The notes under the pieces were generated by a model. It saw only the letters and a list, made by a program, of their open reading frames with translations, did no database searches and was not told the DNA's origin. Made by a program: the position numbers and the translations under genes. Below, piece after piece: positions 42,022 to 49,731 of a stretch of DNA of 64,000 bases. Within the stretch, counting starts at the first letter, position 1; each line of letters begins with the position of its first letter. Source of the stretch: JAFLCM01 sp046154665 (lineage in GTDB: Bacteria; Planctomycetota; Phycisphaerae; Phycisphaerales; UBA1924); contig JBJXFG010000023.1 in NCBI GenBank assembly GCA_046154665.1, positions 1 through 64,000 on the forward strand. Reading direction: 5' to 3'.

Positions 42022-43563
42022 TCACTCCACCTCGATGATCCGCACCACCCGGTCCGGATCGTTCAGCACCACATACACCGAACCATCCGGCCCGCAGACC
42101 ACGTCGCGCACACGCCCGCGCCCGTGCAGCAGCTCTTCGCGCTCGACCACCTTGCCGTCGCGCACCCGCAGACGGTCGACGTTTTCTCCCGATAGCCCTC
42201 CCGCGAGCAGATCGCCCTTCCACTTCGCAAACATCGGCCCGCGCGACACATCCAGCCCGCACGCGCCGATCGAAGGCGTCCAGTGGAACACCGGCATCGA
42301 CACGACCACCTTGCCCTCCGCGCCCTGCGCGTCCTCCGCCCACGGCGTCGCAAACGGCGCGTCGTTGTAGTTGATCCCGTACGACACCAGCGGCCACCCA
42401 TAGTTCGCCCCGCGCTCGACGCGGTTCACTTCATCACCGCCGCGCGGGCCGTGCTCGGTGTCCCAGAGCACGCCGTCGAGATCGAACGCGAGCCCCTGCG
42501 GGTTGCGGTGCCCATAGGACCAGATCGTCGAATACGCGCCCACGGGCGAACTCACAAACGGGTTGTCGTCGGGCACCTTGCCGTCGTCCCACACGCGATG
42601 CACCTTGCCGTTGGGCTTGGTGAGGTCCTGGGCCATCTCCATGCGCCCGCGCTCGCCGACGGCGAAGTAGAGGTAGCGCCGGCCGCCACCTCCGCCGCCC
42701 GCCGCCTGCTTTTCCGAGAACACAATGCGGCAGCCGAAGTGCAGGTCGCCGGTGGTGAAGTGCTCCGGCTTGGCGCGGAAGATGACCTCGTTGTCGGTCC
42801 ACGCGAAGCTCGCACCGCCGCCCCCCGCGCCGCGCTCGACCAGTTTGCCGCGGACGATCGTCGTCATGCCCGCGCTGCGCCCGCCCTGCTTGAGTTCCTC
42901 CGAATACGCCAGGTACACCCACCCGTTCTCGGCATGATCGGGATGCACCGCCACATCCATCAGTCCCCCCTGCCCGCGATTGCGCACTTGGGGCGTCCCG
43001 CGCACGGGCTCCGAGAGCTTCCCTCCCGCCTTCCCCGTGGTGTGAACCCGCAGGTCGCCGGAGCGCCCCGTCACCAGCATCCGACCACTGACTTCGCCTT
43101 CCTTCGCCGGCAAAAAGTCCACCGACCACGGCACATCCACGCCCCCCGGCACCACCGTCTCGACTTTGTACCGGTGATGCTTCGACTCGAAAACGCCGGC
43201 AGAATCAGGCTTCGGCGATCCTTCCTTGCCGCGCCGATCGCGCTCCTGCAACTCGCGCAGATGCACCACAAGCCCCCAGATCTGCTTGTCCGAAAGCGTC
43301 TCGCCGAAGGCGGTCATCGCGGTGTCGGGCACGCCCTGCTTGATCGAGTCAAAGAAGCGCCGGTCGAGATCGATTGAGCGAAGCGGCTCGGTGAGCAGCG
43401 TCCGCGTCCCCGCGCCGCCCCCCTGCCCGCGCTCGCCGTGGCAGGTGAGGCAGTGCTGGTCCCACAGGCTCGTCGCGCCCTGCGCAACGGCACGCTGAGA
43501 AATCAACAGACTCGAAATGGCGGCGGTCAACAAAGCGGCGAGGAGCGTGGTTCGCGTGCGCAT
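42022..43563 (-). CDS. Cytochrome c fused to a PQQ-type soluble sugar dehydrogenase
   Basis: The ATG at 43563 gives 513 aa with a signal peptide ending near AVAQG. Residues about 30-105 are a class I cytochrome c: haem site CLTCH and distal Met in TAMTAFGE. Residues about 125-510 form a six-bladed propeller of the sorbosone/glucose dehydrogenase family (DVPWSVDFLPAKEG, GQGGLMDVAVHPDH, YSYGHRNPQGLAFD-like ending, GGDEVNRVERGANYGWP). Relatives oxidise sugars with PQQ and pass electrons to cytochrome c; here both are one periplasmic chain. TACCAT lies 5 bases before the ATG, suggesting a leaderless mRNA. Confidence 0.88.
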   Translation of the reverse strand: MRTRTTLLAALLTAAISSLLISQRAVAQGATSLWDQHCLTCHGERGQGGGAGTRTLLTEPLRSIDLDRRFFDSIKQGVPDTAMTAFGETLSDKQIWGLVVHLRELQERDRRGKEGSPKPDSAGVFESKHHRYKVETVVPGGVDVPWSVDFLPAKEGEVSGRMLVTGRSGDLRVHTTGKAGGKLSEPVRGTPQVRNRGQGGLMDVAVHPDHAENGWVYLAYSEELKQGGRSAGMTTIVRGKLVERGAGGGGASFAWTDNEVIFRAKPEHFTTGDLHFGCRIVFSEKQAAGGGGGGRRYLYFAVGERGRMEMAQDLTKPNGKVHRVWDDGKVPDDNPFVSSPVGAYSTIWSYGHRNPQGLAFDLDGVLWDTEHGPRGGDEVNRVERGANYGWPLVSYGINYNDAPFATPWAEDAQGAEGKVVVSMPVFHWTPSIGACGLDVSRGPMFAKWKGDLLAGGLSGENVDRLRVRDGKVVEREELLHGRGRVRDVVCGPDGSVYVVLNDPDRVVRIIEVE

Positions 43564-43600
43564 GCCGCATGGTAGATCGGCAATCCCGCGCGTCGAGAGC
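43564..43600 (-). promoter_or_regulatory. Putative leaderless promoter of the sugar dehydrogenase gene
   Basis: On the minus strand a TCGACG-like -35 box and TACCAT (43569-43574) are about 17 bases apart, and TACCAT ends 5 bases before the ATG at 43563. No ribosome site is present. Confidence 0.4.
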
Positions 43601-43628
43601 CATGCCGCCACGGCGAGACACCCAAGCC

Positions 43629-43713
43629 ACGAGCCCGGAGCGTGAGCGACAGGGTTCGATGACCCCCGAAGACATGGGCAACTCGGACCCACTCGCTCAC
43701 GCTCGAGGCTCGT
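43629..43713. repeat. GAGCCCCGAGCGT family inverted repeat, copy 2
   Basis: The left arm starts ACGAGCCCGGAGCGTGAGCG and the right arm ends CTCACGCTCGAGGCTCGT; the right arm is preceded by GGACCCACTCG as in copy 1. It lies between two minus-strand genes, just before the stop codon at 43739. Confidence 0.8.
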
Positions 43714-43738
43714 TGCTCGATCGCCTCGTGTGAACCAA

Positions 43739-44302
43739 TCAGAATGAGCTGCGCCACCGCCGCGGCGTCACCGTTCCATCCGCCGCGACATCGTACCAAT
43801 ACACCTGGAAATCACCGCCATGCTCGATGAGCGTGAGCTTGCAGCAGGTGATAGACGCTGATGACGACTCGAACTCGAACCGCACGCTCGACCAATCGGT
43901 CTTGTTGCCCCACGTGGCGATTTCCGTGTTCAGCCGTTGAAGTTCGAGGGCGAAGGTCGCAGGCGGGATCTGCGTGACGCTGCCCTTGGCGATGCTCACT
44001 TCGCGGTCATCCCGCCGGTACGCAATCGCATCGCCCGAAGTCCACTCCCGCCACGAGAGCAGCACCGCCCGATCAAGCCGCCCGGCCCTCGCCGGCTCAG
44101 CCGCGCCCTCGGCCTGCACGCTCGCTACAGGAAACACCAGCATGCGGAACTGCGGCGGCACCACCGCGCCCGCCCCGGGCCCGGCCACCCAGTCACCCCG
44201 CGCCGGAAGAAGAAGACTGAGCACCCCAAGCACGAGCAGCACCAACAGCAAAGCGGCGAGCGGAACACCGATCCACAAAATGCGTCGCTTGGCTATTGTC
44301 AT
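43739..44302 (-). CDS. Membrane-anchored protein of unknown function, 187 aa
   Basis: The ATG at 44302 opens MTIAKRRI followed by one membrane helix, WIGVPLAALLLVLLVLGVL, then a periplasmic mixed domain with VVPPQFRMLVFPVASVQAE, a WREWTSGDAIAYRR segment, and FEFESSSASITCCKLTLIEHGG near the end. I do not recognise the family. Upstream on the coding strand TAAAAT about 15 bases before the ATG may be its -10 box. A nearer ATG at 44320 is less likely. Confidence 0.65.
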   Translation of the reverse strand: MTIAKRRILWIGVPLAALLLVLLVLGVLSLLLPARGDWVAGPGAGAVVPPQFRMLVFPVASVQAEGAAEPARAGRLDRAVLLSWREWTSGDAIAYRRDDREVSIAKGSVTQIPPATFALELQRLNTEIATWGNKTDWSSVRFEFESSSASITCCKLTLIEHGGDFQVYWYDVAADGTVTPRRWRSSF

Positions 44303-44361
44303 CGGTGCCTGGCCCCGCACGATTTTACCTTACCGAATCGTTGCCTTTGCGTTCGCGCCAC

Positions 44362-44901
44362 TCAGCGCTGCACGAGATGCTCCCGGCACCGGTTCTCGAA
44401 CATCCCCACCCCCCCCACCACGATGTCCTCGGTCGAGTCGAACAGCCGCACGGTGTGGATCGCGGGCCGTCCGCACACGGCGCACGGGGCGGTCAGCTTG
44501 GTCACCTCGTCGGCCTCGATGAGCAGGCGGGCCATCTCGCCGAAAGGTTGGTTGAGGCTGGTGCGGTCGAGGCCGGCGAGGATGACCAGACGAGACGCGT
44601 GCGCCGCGTCGGTGAGCAAGTGCATCACCGCGTCGTGCAGGCCCTCGCGGAAGAAATGCGCCTCATCCAGCCCCACCACCTCGGCGTCGATCGAGCGCAG
44701 CTGCGCGGGCTGCGAGATCGTCCCCGCGTCGAACTGAACGCCCGTGTGCGTCGCGATCGCTGTCGGGTGATAGCGCGTGTCGATCACGGGCTTCACGGCG
44801 GCGACGGTGCGGCCCGCCCGCGCAGCTTCCTGAAGTCGGCGGATCAACTCCGTCGATTTTCCGGCGAACATGGGGCCGCAGATGATCTCGAGCCTTTTCA
44901 T
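44362..44901 (-). CDS. tdk: Thymidine kinase
   Basis: The 179-aa protein starts MKRLEIICGPMFAGKSTELI with the P-loop of class II thymidine kinases. It contains DTRYH, the Walker B-like GLDEAHFF, the substrate-binding segment CGRPAIHTVR, and a zinc site formed by CAVC and the later NRCREH. It phosphorylates thymidine to dTMP in salvage. Length is within the family range. An upstream frame carrying repeat-derived residues is rejected. Confidence 0.95.
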   Translation of the reverse strand: MKRLEIICGPMFAGKSTELIRRLQEAARAGRTVAAVKPVIDTRYHPTAIATHTGVQFDAGTISQPAQLRSIDAEVVGLDEAHFFREGLHDAVMHLLTDAAHASRLVILAGLDRTSLNQPFGEMARLLIEADEVTKLTAPCAVCGRPAIHTVRLFDSTEDIVVGGVGMFENRCREHLVQR

Positions 44902-44942
44902 GCGTTGCGTCGGTTTTCGATCATTCTGAGAGGCCCAAACAC

Positions 44943-45023
44943 ACGAGCCCCGAGCTTCAGCGAGTGGGTCTGAACTCCCCGATTCAACCGTCGCGCAGAC
45001 CCGTCGCTGACGCTCGGGGCTCG
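44943..45023. repeat. GAGCCCCGAGCGT family inverted repeat, copy 3
   Basis: The left arm starts ACGAGCCCCGAGCTTCAGCG and the right arm contains CAGACCCGTCGCTGACGCTC and ends GGGGCTCG. It lies between purB and tdk, both on the minus strand. Confidence 0.8.
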
Positions 45024-45056
45024 GGTGCTCGGGCGATCTCGCAAACAAGGTCGATC

Positions 45057-46592
45057 TCAAACGATGAGTTCGACCTTCCCCAACGCCGCGATCTGCTTCG
45101 CGTACCGCCCCGCGACCATCGCCGCGACCCGCGCAAACTCCGCCGCCTGCTCGCGGGCCAGGCCAACGTGTCGCTCGGGCCGCAGCGCCGATTCGAGGTC
45201 GACGCCCTTCAGCAGAGGATCGCCCCGAAGGCGCTCGACCAGATCGTTCGCCAATCCCTGCTGCTTCACGCGCATCCCCGCCTCTTGCGAATGGCGCCGG
45301 ATCGCCTCGTGGACCTGCTGGCGGTCGCGTCCGAGCTTCACCGCCTCCATCAAGACCACCTCGGTGGCCATGAAGGGCAGTTCGTCCATCAGGTTGCGCC
45401 GGATCGATGCCTCATGCACGACCAGCCCTCCTCCCCCGGAAGCCTTTTCATCGCACACGCTGTGCAGCGTGTCGAGCACGCCGTCGATCGCCAGGAACGC
45501 CTCGGGCAGCGTGAGCCTGCGGTTCGACGAGTCGTCGAGCGTCCGCTCCAGCCACTGCGTGGCGGCGGTGTCGTACCCGCTGCTCGCCAGCGAGATCACG
45601 AACCGGCACAGCCCCGTGGCCCGCTCGCAGCGCATGGGGTTGCGTTTGTACGGCATCGCCGACGAGCCGATCTGCTCCTTCTCAAACGGTTCGTCGAGTT
45701 CCTTGCGGTTGCTGAGCAGGCGGACATCGTTGGCCAGCTTGTGGCACGCCGCCGCCAGGGCCGCGAGGTCGCCCAGCACGAACGCGTCGGCGACGCGCGG
45801 GTACGTCTGGCCCGTGAACCCGTGCAGCCGGTCGGCGGGCCAGCCCAGCCGCGCGACGAACCGACGTTCGAGTTCCGCCACCTTCGCGGCGTCGCCGTCG
45901 AACAGCGCCAGGAACGACGCCTGCGTCCCCGTCGCACCCTTGAGCCCGCGCAGCCGCATCGCGCCGCGCGTGGCATCGAGCCGTTCCAGGCACAGCATCA
46001 AATCATGTCCCCAAGAAGCGGCACGCTTGCCCATCGTTGTCGGCTGGGCGGCCTGATAGTGCGTGAACCCCAGGCACGCGAGCCCCTGCCAGCGCGAAGC
46101 GAACGACCCGAGGTCCGCCACCAGCCGGGCCGTCTTGGCGATGGTCAAGTCCAACGCCTCGGCGATGATCGGCGTCTCGGAGTTGCAGTTCACGTCCTGG
46201 CTGGTCATGCCCAGGTGGATGACCCCCTTGGCCGCCGGGGCCGCGTCGCCGAAGGCGTGAACGTGGGCCATCACATCGTGGCGCAAGCGCTTCTCGTGCT
46301 CCGCGGCCCGGGCAAAGTCGGCGTCCGTCAGCGCCAGCGCCGACCGCATCGCTTCGACCTGTTGTCTCGAGACCGGCAGCCCCATGTCGTGCTGCGCCTC
46401 GGCGAGGGCCAGCCACACCCGGCGCCACGCCTCGAACTTTCTCCGGGGCGACCACACCCACTGCATCGCCGCTGACGCGTAGCGTCCCGAGAGGGCCGAG
46501 GTATAGCCCGACCAGGCATCGCCCGGGCCCGCGCTTTCGGGGGGTGGGCCGCCGTGGGGATTCCCTAGTTCAGAAAGGGGATTTGAGTTCAT
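45057..46592 (-). CDS. purB: Adenylosuccinate lyase
   Basis: The 511-aa product is a fumarase/aspartase-superfamily lyase. It carries the superfamily signature GSSAMPYKRNPMRCE, with the catalytic Ser on the mobile loop, TSQDVNCNSETPII, and THYQAAQPTTMGKR. These match PurB, which cleaves adenylosuccinate and SAICAR in purine synthesis. It is 50-60 residues longer than the short bacterial PurB because of N-terminal residues (SNPLSELGNPHGGPP). The ATG at 46592 was chosen; an in-frame ATG 30 bases upstream is possible, and neither has a ribosome site. Confidence 0.92.
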   Translation of the reverse strand: MNSNPLSELGNPHGGPPPESAGPGDAWSGYTSALSGRYASAAMQWVWSPRRKFEAWRRVWLALAEAQHDMGLPVSRQQVEAMRSALALTDADFARAAEHEKRLRHDVMAHVHAFGDAAPAAKGVIHLGMTSQDVNCNSETPIIAEALDLTIAKTARLVADLGSFASRWQGLACLGFTHYQAAQPTTMGKRAASWGHDLMLCLERLDATRGAMRLRGLKGATGTQASFLALFDGDAAKVAELERRFVARLGWPADRLHGFTGQTYPRVADAFVLGDLAALAAACHKLANDVRLLSNRKELDEPFEKEQIGSSAMPYKRNPMRCERATGLCRFVISLASSGYDTAATQWLERTLDDSSNRRLTLPEAFLAIDGVLDTLHSVCDEKASGGGGLVVHEASIRRNLMDELPFMATEVVLMEAVKLGRDRQQVHEAIRRHSQEAGMRVKQQGLANDLVERLRGDPLLKGVDLESALRPERHVGLAREQAAEFARVAAMVAGRYAKQIAALGKVELIV

Positions 46593-46662
46593 GGTTTTCG
46601 GAAACAGACTTGGAGCGGGCATCGTATCTGGGTGCGTTCCACGCCGCCCTTCCGCCGTCATC

Positions 46663-46725
46663 GGTGGGGCAGGCTTCCAGCCTGCCGCCATCTGCATGAG
46701 TGGTAGGCTGGAAGCCTGCCCCACC
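46663..46725. repeat. Inverted pair of the GGCAGGCT-TCC-AGCCTGCC family, copy 3
   Basis: A forward element (GGTGGGGCAGGCTTCCAGCC, 46663-46689) is followed after about 12 bases by a reverse element (GGTAGGCTGGAAGCCTGCCC, 46702-46725). Both are individually palindromic and mutually complementary. The pair sits between the divergent purB and sigma-factor genes. Confidence 0.85.
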
Positions 46726-46777
46726 GCCTGCGAGTTTCCATGTGATCCTGCGGCGACAACCGACTGTTCAGGATTGG

Positions 46778-47728
46778 ATGCCCACCTCCAGCCCTTCAAC
46801 CTCAGCCGCTTCCCTTCGGGAGGTTCCGGCCGACGCGGTCCCCGCCCCCCCGGGTGGTTTGGCGCGCGATTCGGTTCGCGGGGCTTCGATGACTGCGCGC
46901 CGCACCGAAGTGCCGCCGCCGGTCGACTCGGCGCGCGCTGAGAATGGCGGGGCGGGGGGCATCCTCAACACCCTGACCATCAGCCCCGAGGACGCCCGCG
47001 ACCAGGCCCTCGTCCTGCTTGCCACACGCGGCGATCAAAAAGCCCTCACCGAGCTGCTCACCATTCACCAGGATCGCGCCTTCGCGGTCTGCCTGCGGAT
47101 GACCGGCGACCGCGATTCCGCCGAGGATCTCGCCCAGGAAACCCTGTTGCGGGTCATCAAGAGCCTCGACCAGTTCAACCACAAAGCCAAGTTCACGACG
47201 TGGCTCACCCGCGTGGCGATGAACGTGTGCCTCTCGAACTTCCGGCGCGGAAAGCTCCGACGCACGGTCTCGCTCGACGCCATGGGCGACCCCGGCTCCA
47301 GCGGGACCGGGATGTTCACCTCAGGCATCTTCCGCGCTTTCGGCGGCGATTCGCTCCTAGGCACCTGGATCGGCAAGGTGCTGGGCGTCGCCGCCCTATC
47401 AGACACCACCAAGAACGGCACGACGAAGTCGGGCGACACCAAGGTGGGCTCGAAAGCCTCGCGGCGCTTCGCCCCCGGAACCGAACGACACCGCAGCGCT
47501 GAGGACCGTGCCGAGCTCTCTGAGTCCCTGCAATATCTCTACGCCGCCCTTGATCGCATCGACCCCGAGCAGCGTGCCCTGCTGGTGCTCCGCGACATGC
47601 ACGGGATGGACTACCAGCACATCGCCGAGATTCTCGAGGTGCCCCAGGGCACGGTGAAGAGCCGGTTGTTCCGGGCCCGGGCATCGCTGCGCGAGCAATA
47701 CGAGATCATCATCGCCGAATCGACGTAG
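46778..47728 (+). CDS. ECF RNA polymerase sigma factor with long interdomain linker
   Basis: The product contains sigma region 2 (ALTELLTIHQDRAFAVCLRM, DAEDLAQETLLRVIKSLDQF with DSAEDLAQET, and FTTWLTRVAMNVCLSNFRR) and region 4 (ALDRIDPEQRALLVLRDMHG, YQHIAEILEVPQGTVKSRLF). Between them lie about 85 residues rich in Gly, Thr and Lys, unlike the usual 20-50. Start choice is uncertain: the ATG at 46778 (AGGA 4 bases away) gives 316 aa, and the ATG at 46889 would remove about 37 disordered residues. A GGAACTT promoter follows the gene. Confidence 0.85.
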   Translation: MPTSSPSTSAASLREVPADAVPAPPGGLARDSVRGASMTARRTEVPPPVDSARAENGGAGGILNTLTISPEDARDQALVLLATRGDQKALTELLTIHQDRAFAVCLRMTGDRDSAEDLAQETLLRVIKSLDQFNHKAKFTTWLTRVAMNVCLSNFRRGKLRRTVSLDAMGDPGSSGTGMFTSGIFRAFGGDSLLGTWIGKVLGVAALSDTTKNGTTKSGDTKVGSKASRRFAPGTERHRSAEDRAELSESLQYLYAALDRIDPEQRALLVLRDMHGMDYQHIAEILEVPQGTVKSRLFRARASLREQYEIIIAEST

Positions 47729-47763
47729 AATATTCGGATTTCATTCGGGTGCGACTCCGGGTT

Positions 47764-47791
47764 GGAACTTCTCCAAACCCCCGGCGTCAAA
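47764..47791 (+). promoter_or_regulatory. ECF-type promoter, GGAACTT-N15-GTCAAA
   Basis: GGAACTT at 47764-47770 is followed after 15 bases by GTCAAA at 47786-47791. This is the -35/-10 pattern and spacing typical of RpoE-like ECF promoters. It lies between the sigma gene and the downstream membrane-protein gene, 36 bases before that ATG, suggesting that the sigma factor activates its putative anti-sigma gene. Confidence 0.55.
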
Positions 47792-47826
47792 GGCGGGCCG
47801 AGTTTCATAGGCTTGTCTGACGCCGC

Positions 47827-49062
47827 ATGTCGCCTTCCGCGCCCAACTCCCAGACGCCGCCGGGGAACCCCGGTCGGCCCACCGAGGCCGAACTGCTCGA
47901 ACTGATCGAGGGTGGGCTGTCACCCGCGCGGGAGCGTGAAGTGCGGGCCGCGGCGGCGACCGATTCGGAACTGGCCGGGCATCTCTTGCGGATGATGCAG
48001 CACCGGTCGATGCTGCGGCAGATCGATCAGTCAATGGAGGCACGGGCCCCGTCGGACCTGGCGGAGCAGGCCGTCAGCCGCGCCCGGTCCGAGCACATGG
48101 AAAGCATGAATCACTCTTCATCTCACGCTGGAACGGGTCGGATCGTCGGTCGTCACGGTTCGCGGAAAGCGCTCGCCGTCGCGGCCACCATCGCGCTGTG
48201 CACGATCGGAGGCTGGGTGTGGTTCATGGTCTCGCGCGTTGGTCCGGGCGGAGCGGCGATCACGCTCACACCCTACAGCACGCCTCGGATCGACATTGAC
48301 CGCTCGAAAGAAAAGGACGCGGTCGCGTTTGAGCCTTCGCTGCCCGGCCCCGAAGAAGACGCCTACGGCAACGAGTACGAGCGCGTTATCGCCGATAGCC
48401 GGACCATCACCGAATCGATGCAGCCGAACTTTGTGGGCCCGCCGGTGCTCGCCGCGGAGGTCCAGGTCCGCTCCACGGTCGCTTCCGACGGCACCATCCC
48501 GGCCGGGCGCGGCAACGCCGAATCGATGCTCGACGAATGGGTCGCCAATCTCGGCGGGCTGCATCAAGGCGAGGTCATGTCCAACGATCGCGCCGCGGAA
48601 CTGCTCGGCGCGGGCAAACTGCGCATCGTCCTCAATGCCGGCATGAGCGACGCCGTGAAGCGCCGGGTGGTCAGCGCCGCCACGGGCAACGGCGGAGGTC
48701 CGCTGTCGCAGGTCGACGCCGGTGTTTTCGCGGCCGACGCTGGTGCTGAGCGAGCGCGCCCAGGCCTCCCCGCGCCGCAGCCGGTGCGCGCCAGCCCAGA
48801 CGCCGACAAGACCATCGTGCTGGTGGTTCCCAAAGGGCGCGACCGCGCGGAACTTGCGGCGTCGCTGGGTGCTTTGCTCGAGCGGGTCGCGAAGGCGTCG
48901 GGCGGAGAAGCTCGGTTTGATGAAGCCGTGCCCAACGAAGACCCGCTCGCCGGGCTCGAGACGTCAGACCTCTTGTGGTGGACCAAGCCCAGCGACCAGT
49001 GGGACCGGGGCAGCGTGCTGCGCGTTCCGGTGATTTTCGCCGGCGCGGCTGCCGCGCGGTGA
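47827..49062 (+). CDS. Putative anti-sigma factor, single-pass membrane protein
   Basis: The 411-aa product has a cytoplasmic N-terminal domain of about 110 residues (LLELIEGGLSPAREREVRAA, HLLRMMQHRSMLRQIDQSME) with the helical look of anti-sigma factors. It lacks the H-x3-C-x2-C zinc motif. One membrane helix spans about residues 115-136 (ALAVAATIALCTIGGWVWFM). The large periplasmic part is Ala/Asp-rich with VRIVL-type strands and is unlike known sensors. Its position directly behind the sigma gene supports an anti-sigma role, which is inference. Confidence 0.65.
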   Translation: MSPSAPNSQTPPGNPGRPTEAELLELIEGGLSPAREREVRAAAATDSELAGHLLRMMQHRSMLRQIDQSMEARAPSDLAEQAVSRARSEHMESMNHSSSHAGTGRIVGRHGSRKALAVAATIALCTIGGWVWFMVSRVGPGGAAITLTPYSTPRIDIDRSKEKDAVAFEPSLPGPEEDAYGNEYERVIADSRTITESMQPNFVGPPVLAAEVQVRSTVASDGTIPAGRGNAESMLDEWVANLGGLHQGEVMSNDRAAELLGAGKLRIVLNAGMSDAVKRRVVSAATGNGGGPLSQVDAGVFAADAGAERARPGLPAPQPVRASPDADKTIVLVVPKGRDRAELAASLGALLERVAKASGGEARFDEAVPNEDPLAGLETSDLLWWTKPSDQWDRGSVLRVPVIFAGAAAAR

Positions 49063-49116
49063 ACGTGGTCGGAAGGCTGAAACGCGTTCAGGTTGAAGTC
49101 AGGGCTTGCGGTTGTC

Positions 49117-49197
49117 GTGCACCGGCCCTCGCTTGCGCTTCGGGTTCGTCGGCGGGCGTCGATCACGAACCCGGAGCGCAAGCGAGGGCCGGTGCAC
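49117..49197. repeat. Giant hairpin with 33-bp arms, divergent member of the GAGC repeat type
   Basis: The left arm (49117-49149) starts GTGCACCGGCCCTCGCTTGC and the right arm (49165-49197) is its reverse complement except for one base. The loop is about 15 bases. It lies between the convergent anti-sigma-like gene and the small membrane-protein gene and would form a very stable structure in either transcript. Confidence 0.85.
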
Positions 49198-49233
49198 GGA
49201 CTCCAAACGCGCGGGCATCACCTGGGATTCGCA

Positions 49234-49731
49234 TCACGCCGCGGACTTCACCGGCTCGGCAGGCCGCGAGATGGTGAACACCTGCGGCACAGACTTGCGC
49301 TCGACGATGATCTCGACCCGGGGAACGGGGCGCCGCGTGCCCTGGCCGGGTGTTACCGCTGCGTGGACACGGGCGGGCTGAGGGCCGGTCGGCCACGCGG
49401 ATGGACGGAAGATCGCGGGGCTCGGCGGTGCCGACGGCGCGCTGGCGACGACCGGCGCCGGCGTCGCCAGAGGCACGATCACTTCCATCGCGGCCGAAAC
49501 CCGGCGCCGGCGCCGCAAGAAATGAGCGTCGACCAGCAGCGCCGAAGCGGTCACGGCGGGCAGCACCAGCAACCCCAGCAAGCCGAGCAGTTGCAGCGTC
49601 GAGGCGCTCTTCACATCAAACAACGCGGCGGGGGCGAACTGGGCCGCGAGCGCCACCCCGATTGAGCCAACCCCGATCGCGCCCAAGACCACGTGTCGAG
49701 ACCTCGATACCAGCGAATCCCAGATGCTCAT
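49234..49731 (-). CDS. Small membrane protein, 165 aa
   Basis: The ATG at 49731 has GAGG 7 bases upstream and gives a protein with two membrane helices (about residues 13-33, VVLGAIGVGSIGVALAAQF, and 46-70, LQLLGLLGLLVLPAVTASA), then a basic RRRRRVSA patch and an Ala/Pro-rich tail containing VEIIVERKSVPQVF. I do not recognise the family. The much longer frame running antisense through the bamA-like gene is rejected. A terminator-like hairpin lies in its leader at 49758-49780. Confidence 0.6.
   Translation of the reverse strand: MSIWDSLVSRSRHVVLGAIGVGSIGVALAAQFAPAALFDVKSASTLQLLGLLGLLVLPAVTASALLVDAHFLRRRRRVSAAMEVIVPLATPAPVVASAPSAPPSPAIFRPSAWPTGPQPARVHAAVTPGQGTRRPVPRVEIIVERKSVPQVFTISRPAEPVKSAA

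Noticed and set aside
44943..45023. Insertion-sequence terminal repeats
   Set aside because: No transposase gene or target-site duplication is seen, and the same element recurs as a non-coding unit of about 85 bases.
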